38,530 bases of DNA from Zygnema cylindricum (lineage: Eukaryota; Streptophyta; Zygnematophyceae; Zygnematales; Zygnemataceae): NCBI GenBank assembly GCA_037447655.1, contig JBBHKE010001093.1, forward strand, positions 165,563 through 204,092. The letters are read 5' to 3'. A program made the position numbers and the translations under genes. Numbering within the stretch: the stretch's first letter is position 1; every line of letters starts with the position of its first letter. The notes below the pieces were generated by a model. That model searched no databases. It was not told the DNA's origin and worked only from the letters and a program-made list of their open reading frames with translations. Shown here piece by piece: positions 10,086-22,144 of the stretch.

Positions 10086-10440
10086 TGCGCGCGTATTTTT
10101 TATCTGTCCTGCGCGCTTGTTTTTTATGTCCTCCACTCCGTCTTCAGAAGGAAGCCACCGTTGCAGACGCCGTAAATTCCGACGCTCACCGCTTGTTCAG
10201 TTTTGTTTCATTTGCGCGCGCTTATTTTTATCTGAGCGGCGAGCCGCGGAATTTATGGCGTCTCGCACGCTTATTTTTTTTATCTGAGCGACGAGCCGCG
10301 GAATTTATGGCGTCTCCAATGGCGGCTTCCTTGAGCCGTTTGGGTTCATTTGCGCGCGCGTATTTTCATGTGTCCTCCACTCCGTCTTTAGAAGGAAGAC
10401 GCCGTTGGAAACGCCGTAAATTACGGCGCTCGCCGCTAGT
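10086..10440. repeat. CpG-rich nested direct repeats
   Basis: Unit P is present about 10086-10195 and again about 10341-10440, sharing TTTGCGCGCG, TGTCCTCCACTCCGTCTT, AGAAGGAAG and GCCGTAAATT. Between them, unit Q occurs twice in tandem (10216-10264 and 10265-10315), sharing GAGCCGCGGAATTTATGGCG. The block is rich in GCGCGC, unlike the AT-rich surroundings. It lies 0.4-0.8 kb upstream of the NIDO start. Confidence 0.8.
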
Positions 10441-10449
10441 TCGTTGCAA

Positions 10450-12300
10450 TTATCAGTTTTTTTACGGTATTGAATATTTAAATTTTTAATAGTACTTGTT
10501 AAAAAAGTACGAATTTTACCTACGAATTTTAAAAGTTTGAAATTGTTTAATGCGCACTGTACGTAGTAATCTTTGGTTTACTCCGTGCGTTTTTTGCGCA
10601 TAAGACATCTATGCTTTCTATTCGTCGATTCTCCATATATTTGTTTTTTGTGGTCGTCGGAATTGTTGTGCTCCGGCGTTTAGAAGGTCTGGTATTTAAA
10701 CGTGAAATGGACGAATAAACGTGGTTCTAACGTTTTCCTACTTTGATCCTCATTTTTTCGTTTTTTCCTGCAGGTATCCAAGCTAGAGGGTATAGTACGG
10801 AGATAAGGGAAATCTTAGATAGATTTTTACATAAAACATAAGAAAGATAGTAAAGAGAAAAATACCGAAGAAAAGAAGGAAATACAAGAGAAAACAATGA
10901 AGAAAATATTGAAAAGATAGAATGTTGATCTTTAATCTTTACCGGATGTTCTACGTGAGGTCAAATTTAAAAAAATAGAAAAATGTAAGTGAAGACAACT
11001 TGGGAAGGGTATAAACGTTTATACGATGTTTTGTCCTTTAAAATCTCGTTATTTAACGTTTAGACGTAGTGCACGCCCCTTTTTATATGTAAGTTTCTAA
11101 GGTTTTTTTTGACGATTTTGTCAAACAAACGTGCAATTCCAAAAAATGTCGTTTCTGTAAATAATTAGAAATAAATAGTGTTCATATTATTCACAAGAAA
11201 TCAACGATAAAATACGATAAATTTAGCTTTTAATACGTTCAATTACTCCTCCTTAGGGTTTCCACCGTAGTTAGAAAGTAGGCATTTTTATGGTAGGCTT
11301 TTGGTAGGCGCACAAAACTTGGCACTAAACTCGCATAGAGTAGGCATACTCTATATGTGTGCGTCATGCACACTCTTGTACGAAAGTACGAATCTGACGT
11401 ATGATCATGGTACAGCGCACGCCGACGGATGATTTTTTTTAGCGAACTAAAACACGCGGATGCTCAAAACTGCAGAAGCAAATATGACAAATAGTCCAAT
11501 CGTAAGTTGTGTTATGGGCTTTTCATGTGATCTTCTTACGTCGCTACTTTGATCAGCGACTGTCCGATTGTCCAAAATCTGACAGTTTTAATAAAAAATA
11601 CCTCAAAACTCACAATTTTTTTTTGGTCCGAATGTTTTTCAAAATTGAGACATGAAGTTTAATTCTCTATCGATCGATGTGCAACTCAACCCTGTTAATA
11701 TTTTTTTTTCATTTTCGACCAATAAAATATGGGTCTTAAGGTCATATTGTATGTTTTACATACTGTTAAGAATCGATAAAGTGCTCCGACACCACTTGTT
11801 AAAAATCGATCAAGTGCTCCGATAGATGCTCATAAATAACAAACTCAAATCTCACAATGGAAGCTTTGAATAAACACTCTTACACCTAACATACTCACAG
11901 CTCACAAAAAACATGTCGGCCAAATATCAATATACTAAGCCGAAGCTTTTCAATACAACCTCTCCCTCTCTCATTTCTTAACGTGTCTCTTTGCAAGCAC
12001 ATGATGCATATCTTCCTAAATACTCCATGATGCATCTCTCCGGACAGCATACCAAACTGATTGAAACACTGACTCATATACCTTCTTTACGCCGACAACT
12101 CATGATCACTTACTCCACTATGAAAACAGACGAGGGCGCCGAAGTCCAATGCGGACGTGGGCCTAATAAAAACATTCAACCGCCAAAACAATGTGACACG
12201 CACTAAAATGCATTAGACATGTACAGCGCACTAAATATCATAGTCACCGTTCAGATAATACAAAACGAAACCAAACTGGACCATCACTCATATAAATAAT
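10450..12300. other. No recognised gene
   Basis: AT-rich unique sequence without exons I can support. One small direct duplication is present: GTTAARAATCGATMAAGTGC at about 11764 and 11799. Confidence 0.45.
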
Positions 12301-12332
12301 CTATGTACCGGCGGTTCTGAACCGCCGTACAT

Positions 12333-12490
12333 CAGAGGTCGCAAACGGTCAACCTAAACCGTGACCGACCGTTAACCGACCGCCCGCGCCGCATCCGGAA
12401 CGGATTCGGTTGCCAAATTTTGGGAGTCGGGCGGTTACGGTCGGTTGACTCACCAAGAAAAAAAAAACGGTCAGTTACGGTCGGTCAAAC
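12333..12490. mobile_element. Possible hAT-type transposon end
   Basis: CAGAGGTCGCAAACGGTC at 12333 resembles terminal inverted repeats of plant hAT elements (CAGnGGnnnCAAACGG type). It is followed by clustered subterminal motifs in both orientations: ACCGACCGTTAACCGACC near 12365, and TTACGGTCGGT at about 12434 and 12475. The other end was not found and may be in the 269-base gap. No hAT transposase was seen. Confidence 0.35.
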
Positions 12491-12543
12491 AAAAAACCAA
12501 AAAAAATGAAAAATTTGTACTTTTTTTTCCAACATTATTGTTC

Positions 12544-12725
12544 TTTGTACTTTTGGTATCGTGGAAGTACGTGGCATTATGATTACTGTCGCAAATCTGA
12601 CACGGTACTAACACTATTCATTTCGCGAATCTTACAAAAAGATAATCCAACATTCATGTAATTTGTACTCTTTGGCATCGTGGAAGTACGTGACATCATG
12701 ATTAGCGTCGCAAATCTGACACGGA
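12544..12725. repeat. Direct duplication, about 118-bp offset
   Basis: The segment with TCGTGGAAGTACGTG, CATGATTA and GTCGCAAATCTGACACGG occurs at about 12544-12606 and again at 12662-12724 with a few differences. Confidence 0.8.
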
Positions 12726-12729
12726 ACTG

Positions 12730-13204
12730 TAGTAAGGGTGCGTCTCTATGTACTTCAAACTTAGAGATTTTTTTTTGTTTTTTAGCGCAGATCCGGCGGA
12801 CCCGGATTTCGGGTGTCCCTATGTGTACCAAACGAAATTGTCACTTAGGGCGTGACGATTGTATACGTCGACAATGCCCGTGACGGCTGTCAACGTCTAC
12901 AATCTGTGATGACCCACGTCATTTTTCGTAGCTGATTGTGACGTCGCGTGATTTTTCGTGACATTGTAGACCTACCGCCCTCCAGCCTGTGACGTTTCAC
13001 GGTTGAAGAAGATGCGTTTTGACTTTGCGTCTATTGTCGGCTCGATGTGAAATGGCATAGGAACCTTGAGACCCCTGCAAAAAAAACTTCCGTACCGGAT
13101 GGAAACGGACAAAACAAAACAAACTGTGTACTTCTATTTGTCGTATTTAACGAAAACGGACAAAACATAGCGAATCTTGTACACTTCCACGTCGCTTGAA
13201 ATCG
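12730..13204. other. No recognised gene, CpG-rich
   Basis: Rich in CGTGA, GTGACG and ACGTC words, with no exon recognised. It runs into the 269-base gap. Confidence 0.4.
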
Positions 13205-13473
13205 NNNNNNNNNNNNNNNNNNNNNNNNNNNNNNNNNNNNNNNNNNNNNNNNNNNNNNNNNNNNNNNNNNNNNNNNNNNNNNNNNNNNNNNNNNNNNNNN
13301 NNNNNNNNNNNNNNNNNNNNNNNNNNNNNNNNNNNNNNNNNNNNNNNNNNNNNNNNNNNNNNNNNNNNNNNNNNNNNNNNNNNNNNNNNNNNNNNNNNNN
13401 NNNNNNNNNNNNNNNNNNNNNNNNNNNNNNNNNNNNNNNNNNNNNNNNNNNNNNNNNNNNNNNNNNNNNNNNN
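13205..13473. other. Assembly gap (269 N)
   Basis: Run of N. Open frames that cross it are meaningless. The sequence after the gap (13474-14080) is AT-rich, with no gene recognised beyond possible decayed tail of copia element A. Confidence 0.99.
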
Positions 13474-14083
13474 AAGGTTAAACAACATGTTATATGATAA
13501 AACCTCCGTCGGATCCATCTTACGAGGTAGATACCCGTAAGATTTACTTTAGAATCTTAATTACTCTCTAAACTGCAATACCGTGGTAACCTACACAGTA
13601 TGTATGTTCCCATCAAAAACCTCTTACTATTATTGCTGTACGCACTCCCCTAATCTAGAACGATCGCCGCTATTTTATCTACCTACATTACCTATATCAT
13701 TTTCTGCTGTTTGAGCTTTTGGTGTAGATTATTTTCTAAACTTTAAGGTCCGAATTATAGAAAAACCTAAAACAGGTACAGTATTGCTTAATTCAGCTCT
13801 TCGCAACCTCTTTTAGCTATATAGTACCATTAACAACTACTAATAAGCTCTAAAAGTACCCAATTTAATAACTTTTCCTTTAGACTATGAGAATTTTTAA
13901 AATAACTCACCGTACGTAAATGGTTTACTGTTTCACTTTTTTTTTAGTTTCAGAAAGCAAGTCTTTTACCTCCTCTCAAAATAGCGTAAACTCCCCATAA
14001 CATTCCCCTTTCCTTAATCAGTAGTTAAGTGTAGTGGTATAAGAGGTTTTAACCTCACTAATCGGCTTTCCTTTTTATATTTA

Positions 14084-14260
14084 AATGTTCTTTTCCACAT
14101 TTTCTGAACGAAAGACTTTGATTTTTTTTTCACTTTGTCATTTGGTAAATGCATGCCACTCAATAAAATTTTTAAGAGTATCAGATTTCCTTTTCAATAA
14201 TTTAACCCATGAAAATCTCGAATAATCATCAACAATTACCATGATATATCGATTTTCTCC
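14084..14260 (-). pseudogene. Copia integrase core fragment
   Basis: GENRYIMVIVDDYSRFSWVK, then LLKRKSDTLKNFIEWHAF, a stop, then KKIKVFRSENVEKN. This is the copia integrase core around V-D-D-Y-S-R and the region of the second catalytic acid. The second Asp of the usual R-S-D-N-G-G-E motif is Glu here, and the motif is eroded. With the in-frame TGA, the enzyme is dead. Confidence 0.8.
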
Positions 14261-16262
14261 AACGCTTCTCGACTTAATTCGTTATGACATGGACAAAATC
14301 CAAAAAGATATTAAGCCTGGAATTTCAAATCTTTTATTAGATGTGGTTTTAGAGTTTGTCGTCTTTTACTATATCCATTACATCCATCTATTTTATCGCC
14401 GCTAGCAAGATCTAATCCCCTCACGCATGTCGTTATTATCATTCTCCAAAAACTACCCTTGTATGTATGACACATCCAATGGTGCCATAACGTCAAATCT
14501 CTCATTAATTCTAAGATTTCATTTAGAATGCCCATAGATGGAGCATTCTACCTAGGCTGCCTCCAAAATAGTATATTGTACAACAAATTGGAAAAAGTCT
14601 ATTGTATCACAAATTGGTGATTTTGACTTCGTTGATTAATTTATCGTTCGCTTGATATATTTGAATTGTCAAATGGCCTGAAGAGATAACGCTCCCACCG
14701 GCGCACTGAATATAAGGAACGCAAAGTAAATTCACTGAACTGTCCGGTATGTAAAAGATGTTCAGTAAACGCGTCTCCAAAATTGATTCGTTTCCTTGAC
14801 GCTCCCACGTGGGTAGGTTTAATCGTACGGTACCCATTGTACCGACCGTATTAGTTTGTCCACTTGCGATCGTAATTGTTTTTTTACGGTAAGTGGTCGC
14901 ATGTCGTCAAAATGTTGGTGAAGACAAGTGAACTGTCTGTCCTCCTTCGCCTCCTTCAATATTTCCGATGTCGAACAAATTTCTATGGCCGACACCATGA
15001 TCGCCAGCCACGACCACGATCTCCGTCACATCCGCAACCGCAACCACTAAAACTGTAACCGCCTCTTTATCTTCCGGCATTAAATTTAGAATAGCATTAG
15101 TGACTCGTGTGCCCTGAATTTCCGCAATTAAAGCATTATTTTTCATTTTCCAAACAAAGGGCGGAAATATATCCTAGACGATTGAAACGAAAACACAAAG
15201 CGGTGCTAATATCATTTTCAACGGGTCGCTATCTCAATTTCCTGCCCTTATCATGCAATTTTATAAGAACTTTCGGAACTCCTCTTTTTCCACCCCTTCT
15301 TCCGTGGAAATAATAGAAATCTGTGAATTCTGGAGCGGCATATTCAAGACTCCCTAGTCCAATGAGCCTTTTGAAGAGCTGACGCAATTTCTCTCTGCTA
15401 TCTTCACATAATTCACGATAAAATCAAAAGTGCTATTTTCCCTCGCGAGTAAATTCCCCTTGAGGTGGATCCAATTATCCGGCTATGCATTCAAGAATCC
15501 GGTTACTTAGAAGCTTCACATTAATGATATTGAACCGCTTCACAACATCCTCAACACATTCAATAGATTATATTTTTAATTGCATGAAATTGAGAACATG
15601 TAGTTTCCCTTGTTTTGGATTCCACTCCCCATTTATAATTCCAACCCCTTTATATATCCGAGTTCGGTGTTGTGAGTAAGGAAGTGGTCATGCACGGGCG
15701 CGAACACGTTTGCATCAATCCGATAATGGCCGCGAGATTCTTTCGCTTCCACAAACGACGAGCCTTCGCATCACAAACCATCGTTTTCTCCTCTCAATTC
15801 ACTACTTTCCAAGTCCCCTCAAAATCAATTGAGCTCAAATGTACTTCTTCCAGGGAGGATAATCCGATCCATTGAAGACAGTTGTCTTGTCGGGCATTTG
15901 AAAAATTTCCGCGCCTCTTTGACCATCCCCTCTAAATCGGAATCAGCATCAAACTTTTGTTTCCTATTCTTATCGTTCTCTTTCTTCGCCCCCTTATAAT
16001 GATGAGCATAATCTCCTCCATCCGGATCAAGATCATGTTCACTATGAGTTAATTCCTCCAACCTCTTATCAATAGCTAAAACCTTTTCATCAATTCACCG
16101 CATAAAATCCTCAAAATATATTCGCAACTGATTGTCAAACATCGAGCCACCGGCACCTCTATTTTTATGAAAAGTATCGGGGTAGCTGGAATCAAAGGTT
16201 GCTCTGGAAAAAAACGAACTTCCTTTCTTTTTTGGAAAGGTCTTTCGAAGTGGGTAAATTTT
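14084..16262 (-). mobile_element. Ty1/copia element A, decayed: gag to integrase core
   Basis: Read on the minus strand, pieces appear in pol order. Gag N-terminus at 16292-15825 (EELTHSEHDLDPDGGD matches copy C). A basic Gly-rich stretch where copy B keeps a zinc knuckle is near 15150. Protease-flank region at 14837-14607 has LNLPTWERQGNESILE, LLNIFYIPDSSVNLL and GGSVISSG. The pre-integrase zinc module at 14535-14311 has LWHHWMCH and DGCNGYSKRR. The integrase core ends the copy. There are stops and frameshifts throughout and no reverse transcriptase follows. It is collinear with copies C and B, so all are one family. Homology with C begins at about 16262 and 34070. Confidence 0.82.
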
Positions 16263-16299
16263 CCCAAGGCTTAGATTTTGGGTTTCCGGCATTCGATTT

Positions 16300-18260
16300 T
16301 GCTTAGAACAAGTGTTTTTTCTTGTATTTCTTGTATGTAGTGTAAGTTTTTCTAAGGATTTTGGTATATTTGTAAGGATATTTAGAGGGGAGTTTGGAAG
16401 AGAGGAAGGGAGGGGAGGGAAGGGAGGGGTTTGAGGGAGAGGCTTTGGAAGTGGTTGTAGAGGGTAAGTGGACGATTTTTGTTGTAGATCTTTGTAAAGC
16501 GATGTTTTCGGAATTTATATAATTTTGTTATTTGTGCAATTTTGTTTTGGGATTTCTTGTTTTTGGGATTGCTCAATTCGCGGTATAATCTCTTTTTATT
16601 TATTTCGAAGTTTCTCACTCTTTTCTCCTCTCTCTACCCCTCACACTCTCCCCCTCCCCTTTGCCTCCCGTTTGATCCTCGCTCTCTCTTCCTACCCCTT
16701 TCCCTCCTTTCATTCCTTCCCTTTCCATCTCTCTTTCCATTTCCTTACTAGAACCTGATGCCCACTGTCTTTTTCCTTTTTTTCCTATTGAAATTTAAAC
16801 TCCACTCCATTATAGAAAATTTTCTTACCGTAGACGACTTTATTATTGTATCATCTTTTTTGTCATTGAACAATTAACAATATTTTGATTAAGTCCGGAA
16901 AAATGAGGTGTTTTTTCGTCAGAAACTATTAGTCCAAAACTATTACAAAAAATCACTAGACATAAGGCAAATTGGTTTCTTTCCAAAGTGTGACAATCGT
17001 CACGTGACTTTTTTATCTCATCGGTAGGATTACAAACTGGAGTTTTACTTACGTACTGTTAAAAATACTGTTTATAATGAACTAATGTTACATAAATATG
17101 TACGTTTTGTACAAAGTGTTGTCATTTGCTTTAATACCGAAAAATGAAATTCTTGTATGACATTCTCAAATTTCTCCAAATTCAACAAATTCATCGAACT
17201 CAAAAATTTCACTAAATTCACAAAACCGAAAATTTCTAAAATTCCCAAATTCACAAACGTCACCAATGTTTCCAAATGTGTTAATTTGACTGTAATCACT
17301 TGTCACTAAATCCACCAATTTCACTATGTTAACAGCTATAATAAGATAGAAGGCTATCAACCGTCAACTTTCTTTTTGACGAGGTACATTTTTGTTCAAT
17401 GAACTGAACAAAAATATCACGGAACTTGTACGTTATTTCATCGAATATGTACAGACATTTTCGAAAATAGACGTTGAACATCACACTAATTTCGCGCGGT
17501 TAGTTTAAAATTTGTACGGGTGTCTTCTTCAAATTTTTATAAAAGAAGCCTCCGTGGAATATTGAAAATGGCTGCCTGTCAAATAGGCTCAAACAAACAG
17601 AATTTAATAAAGGTTTACCTTTGCTGGCGTACAAACCTTGGTAAGCCGCATGTGTGGCGTAGCCTAATTAGACAACTCCATTATTTTTTGATAAAGGAAT
17701 TTCGATACACACATGGAGTGTGATATGTATTTTAATACTTTTAATATTTAAGCGCTCATTTTATGGGAAAGACTTCCAAAACTGTGCTTTATGTATATAT
17801 ATATATATATATATATATTTTTTTTACATGTACAGAGTAGTACAGAAGGAAATTCAATAACTATTTTTAGTGAATGTTTAGAAAATTTTAATGCGTTCGT
17901 TACGAATAATTTGTTGCGACAGGTACGTTCGCACTAACCGCTATAAACAACTATGCTACGAATGGAAATTAAAACGAAAAGGTAAAGTTTCAACACATCT
18001 TCGTAATTTCTGATATAATTCACTGTACTTTCAGTATGCTTCCAGTATAGTGTAGTTTGAAATCACACTATTCTCACCCTAGTTACGTCGTCACGCGAAT
18101 CAGGCTAAAACGTCAATCGAGCGAAACCGCTAGGTACATATCATTCGTGCTAATTCGGCTTTGATGATTACGTGGCGTCATTATATGCCTTCGTGGAACA
18201 CATGTGGCATTATATACAATCCATCGATTTACCGATATGCGCGACGTACATCGCACGTAT
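16300..18260. other. No recognised gene; pyrimidine tract and simple repeats
   Basis: Contains a purine block (16380-16450), a pyrimidine-rich tract (16590-16760), a degenerate short-period repeat of AAATTCACYAATTT-like words (17150-17330), an 11-bp perfect hairpin (17388-17415) and an AT dinucleotide run (17791-17817). A frame at 17520-17723 has no recognisable domain. Confidence 0.45.
17791..17817. repeat. (AT)n microsatellite
   Basis: About 13 AT dinucleotides followed by a T run. Confidence 0.95.
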
Positions 18261-18264
18261 CTCC

Positions 18265-18600
18265 AATGGAATATCTACATTTGTGACGCTTTGTAACCTT
18301 CTGACCACCATTGGTCCACAAAATGTCCAGCATATATGAAGCCTCTAGGATAATATTTGCATCCGTAGAGGGATTTGGGAAGGCGCAATAAAGTACCTTG
18401 CATGGACCTCACACCTTTAGGTACTTTTATATAAACCTCTTCTTATAAACGTCTTTTCAAAAATGATGTCTCAACATCCATTTGATGAACTTGCTTCTTT
18501 TAAGTAGTGGCAATTGTGATAGTCATCTTTAGGGAGTCAAATTTCACATGGGGAGCATATGTCTCACAGGCGGAAGTGAATGCACGAATTGAATCTCCTA
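18265..18600 (-). pseudogene. Ty1/copia reverse transcriptase fragment
   Basis: On the minus strand: CETYAPHVKFDSLKMTITIAT, then a stop, then HQMDVETSFLKRRL, a stop, EEVYIKVPKG and LRLPKSLYGCKYYPRGF. E-T-[FY]-A-P-V-V-[RK], the H-Q-M-D-V-[KE]-T-[AS]-F-L block and K-S-L-Y-G-[LC]-K-Q-x-P-R are signature blocks of copia reverse transcriptase. The catalytic Y-V-D-D block is not found, and the sequence diverges below 18265. It lies 2 kb upstream (minus-strand sense) of the gag of element A, so it belongs to a different insertion. Confidence 0.85.
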
Positions 18601-18779
18601 TGTTAATCTTCGCCAACACACTTCGTAGTTACCCAATAAAAGGCATCTTCGATGATATACCACGTGTGTACCCTTTACTTTGTGTATTTATCCTCGTAAA
18701 TATCTACGCTATTATATTCCTCATTCTTCCTTGTATTCCACACCAAATATAGTAAATTTTGTGTTTTGTGTTGTTTGTA

Positions 18780-18960
18780 GTGCTTCTTCCGTATCCCTTT
18801 CTTTCCTCTCTCTCCCTCCCTCACTCCCCTTTTCTTTCCCTCTCTCTCTTATACTTCTCGTCTCTCTCTCTCCCTTTCCCTCACCATCCCACTCTCCTAT
18901 TCTCCCTATGACTCCATCTCCACCTCATATAACTCCCTCCTTCCCTCTCTTTTGTAGGAG
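18780..18960. repeat. Pyrimidine-rich (CT/CCCT) tract
   Basis: About 180 bp of C/T-rich sequence on the plus strand, with only short purine interruptions. The Ser/Leu/Pro-rich frame across it is not a gene. Confidence 0.8.
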
Positions 18961-19321
18961 TTTGTTAAAGTATCGATCCTAAAGGTTGGAACAACAAGAC
19001 GGTCTTCTCGTAATGGATCGCAAAGCCGAGGTTATAACAAAGAGATTGTGATGTGCGAGAGAAGGTTATTTTTATGGGCAATTGTGGTGGGCACAATTGT
19101 AAAAATTTATGCTTTCTAATTGGTATTATCTATGTCTAAATAGTGTTATATAAAAGCAATAAAATTCAAAGGCATATAGCCTCTTATTCCACTCTTAAGT
19201 CCCCACACTTGATGAAATCACTGAAAAATAGTGAGAGAGTTAGGGCCATAACTCCCTAGGCTTCTCAAAAGATACAAGAAGCAAATTAGACCACACTTAT
19301 CAAAAGGGCTGCCGAAACCAT

Positions 19322-19955
19322 GATTTGATCCTGGTACCTACCGTTCGTCAGAATAGCCGGTAGCCGTTCGCTTTATCCTATAGTCTAAGACCAGTGTTGA
19401 GGTATATAGGGTGCGATACGTATTTAAACATTAACACGTCACGGAATTCATTTAGCAAATTGCGGCAGGAGAAATACATAGAACCACCGCGGACGCACTA
19501 AGAGAAATCATGACGCACGAAATGAAATCAAACATGCAATTTCAACGGACGAAATTAAATGTTGTTGTTGACCGGATGGCTCACAATGGAGCCAAAGCAC
19601 CGGAGTGGTCGTTTCGTGGTTTATAGGGGAGCCGTCATTAGATGACACCTGGCAAGTCACTAATGGACAGTGGAGATTGCGGAGGGAGCAACTCCAGATT
19701 GCGGAGGGAGCAACTCCGCTTAGGGATTGCCAAACGTCAGCGGAACGGCCATGTTGTATATGGCCGTACAAGAAGTACAGCGACACTTGTACCTTCTTGT
19801 ACTTTACAGTCATAGGATTGGCTAAGTAGAGCAGAAGTATGGGGTTCAGAGAGGGATTAGGAGTACAAATTCTTAGGTAGGCGCCCCTCGCCAAGTGAGC
19901 TTGTGTACAAAAAGTAATATTTGACCATTCATAACTTAATGCTTAGGGGAGAAAA
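19322..19955 (-). mobile_element. Repeat family R, diverged copy R3
   Basis: Aligns along its length with 36594-37190 of copy R2', in the same orientation. Shared words include GGCTCACAATGGAGCC-like, GATGACACMTGGCAAG, TATGGYCGTACAWGAAGTAC, CTTCTTGTAC and CATAACTTAATGCT. It lacks the TATAAATA seen in R2 and has its own 22-bp tandem duplication (19674-19717). Its minus-strand 3' end carries a tRNA-like A-box/B-box pair (19322-19392). It is clearly older than R2 and R2'. Confidence 0.75.
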
Positions 19956-20179
19956 TTTAGTGATTCTTTTTACAACAAACTCAAAGGAGTCTTGTATTTG
20001 CAAAGTTTAAGTTAGTTCAGTCTGTTGTCTATCAGGGTGACAGTCAAACTTGATCAAAGACAAAGGGGTAGGGTTATTCTAGGGGCTTATAGTGAGCTTC
20101 ATACTGTGAGGACCTATAGAGGTCTTAGAGTTACAACAATATGTCCGAGGAGTTGAACCGCACTTTACTCTAAAAAAAA

Positions 20180-20659
20180 ACAACCCTCCATTTTTCCCAC
20201 CGTGTGCAGCACATTTTGTGCAACCTGCCGATTCTGTTGTAATTTCATAAATCAAAGAGGTATCATCGAGAAAACGGGAGGATTGGAAAATGAAGGGGAT
20301 AAAAAGCCACATGTGGTCTTTACCTATGGGCCAAAAATGGTAGGGTAAGCTAGTTGGACCGGGAAAATCATTTTTTCTTAAAGTTGGCACGCTACTCAAT
20401 TTGCGTGGTGAACGAAATGAAAAACATGAAGCGGATGGGGTATGCACAGAAGGCGATGATCTTATGTGTATTGTCATTGAAGGATGGGAAATGGGAGGAG
20501 ATTATGCTTACAAAATATTTAAAAATCATAATCATGAAATGGCAAAACTATTTTGATGGCGACAAGGTGCCACCTTCTAGTGCTCCCGCAAGCGATTTAC
20601 TCCAATGCCTTCGAAAGGTCGGCATTCTAGAGGATGATGACGAAGACTTTGAGGACTAA
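20180..20659 (+). pseudogene. Possible DDE-type (pogo/Tigger-like) transposase remnant
   Basis: One frame gives NPPFFPPCAAHFVQPADSVV, a stop, IKEVSSRKREDWKMKGIKSH. This recalls the L-P-x-x-T-T-H-x-x-Q-P-x-D-x-x-V...x-K block after the second catalytic Asp in DDE_1 transposases. After a second stop and a frame change the sequence ends in an acidic tail, LEDDDEDFED, before TAA at 20657-20659. No catalytic triad can be assigned. It may instead be the end of an unrelated unknown gene, since the longest open frame (from 20354, 101 aa) keeps the acidic tail. Confidence 0.35.
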
Positions 20660-20664
20660 AATGA

Positions 20665-22140
20665 TTTTGATGCACTTTACAGAGATGTGGTTTAACGAGG
20701 AGAGTTGGTAAAATAGATAAGGGGCATTTGCAGATTATTATTTTAATAGTGTGGATTTGTTTGGTTTTTATTTTTTTTGTTTTATATTGGTAGGTTTATA
20801 TTTGTACTTTTCTTTTACGGCAATATGTAGTCTACATTATATTTATTTCTTTCACATCAAACTTTAATATATCCTTCTTTGTTTTTTTGTTTCAATATTT
20901 TGTTTAAGAAAGTTGTATGGCCGAAATATTGGATGACATTTATTTGTAATGATGGTGTCAAAATGTGGAGTATTGTTTATTACCATCCCAAATTGCAATA
21001 TCATACAAACATTCAGTGACAAGACAATGTCGTAGCTGAATGGTTGAAAACAAAATATACCATTTAGAACCAGATAGAACGCCGCTAAGGCGTGATAATA
21101 TGCCATAGGAAAAAAAAAAGACAAAGATAAAGCAGGGACCATGTGAAAAGGGACAGGAAAAAAAAAATAATTCGATAAGACAGATAAAGAAATAGAATTT
21201 TAAAATTAAAGAAAGAAGTTAACAACAATGAATAAAAGGTTAGAAGAATTTGTTTTAATATTAAATAGAATAAAGTAACAGGTATGGGATGGATAAAGGT
21301 TTTTCCATCAGGTATTTTGGATAAATTCCACCGAAAATTTTATTTGGCGAAATTCAACGCCGATACAAATCGTTGAATACATATAGAGAAGTTGTTGACA
21401 CCGGTCGTTTCTGAATCAAAAATGGCATGCATTTTCACCTAGAATCGTCCTCAGTGGCAGGGGCTTTGTGACGATACACTCTTGTCGCTAAATACTACAA
21501 AAGAGAGAGAGACAGATAAATAAATAATAAGATTGGGTGAGATAAAAAAACATACTAAAATGAAGATAGGGTGATAATTAGAAAAGGAGAGAGAGAGAAA
21601 GTGAAATAAAAAGAGCGACAAACCAAAATAGTTAACAATGCCCAAACACTTCATCACGTGCATCGTTTACATCTAAAAAACATAGAGAAATAGAATCAAA
21701 GCAACCGTCATTTCAACAACATCAAAATGAACTACAATTATAAAAACTTTACAAGAGGACACTTAGAAATAAATACAATCTTTGTTGCCTAAGAATGACA
21801 AAGAGATTCACCATAAAAAACCTACGATATGTAAAACGAAAAACCTATTTTTAAACGTAAATTAAATATTCTTCTGCATGAACAAAATGTACATCGCACA
21901 TAAATTTTTTATTTTGTAACAAATGATAATCTAATAAACTTCTCTAACTGATGTAGAATTTTTTTCCGAAGTCATTAATATTAAACGGAGTAAAAAAAAC
22001 TCGATGACATTCCCACAATCTATGCGTTTGTTCCTCCATCCCCATCACCTCACTGAATGAAATTACGTGCCTACAACAAAAGAAAAAAATACGACAATGG
22101 TGTTAGGTAAATAAATTAATGATATTAATGTGTAAATTTA
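20665..22140. other. No recognised gene, AT-rich
   Basis: AT-rich sequence with short GA-rich patches (about 21500-21610). No exon or element was recognised. Confidence 0.45.
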
Positions 22141-22144
22141 ATCG

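Noticed and set aside
13147-13540. Frames crossing the N run
   Set aside because: Mostly unknown residues; no real sequence supports them.
18956-19070. Plus-strand stretch checked as the C-terminal end of copia polyprotein
   Set aside because: No RNase H signature residues; the nearby RT fragment is on the minus strand.
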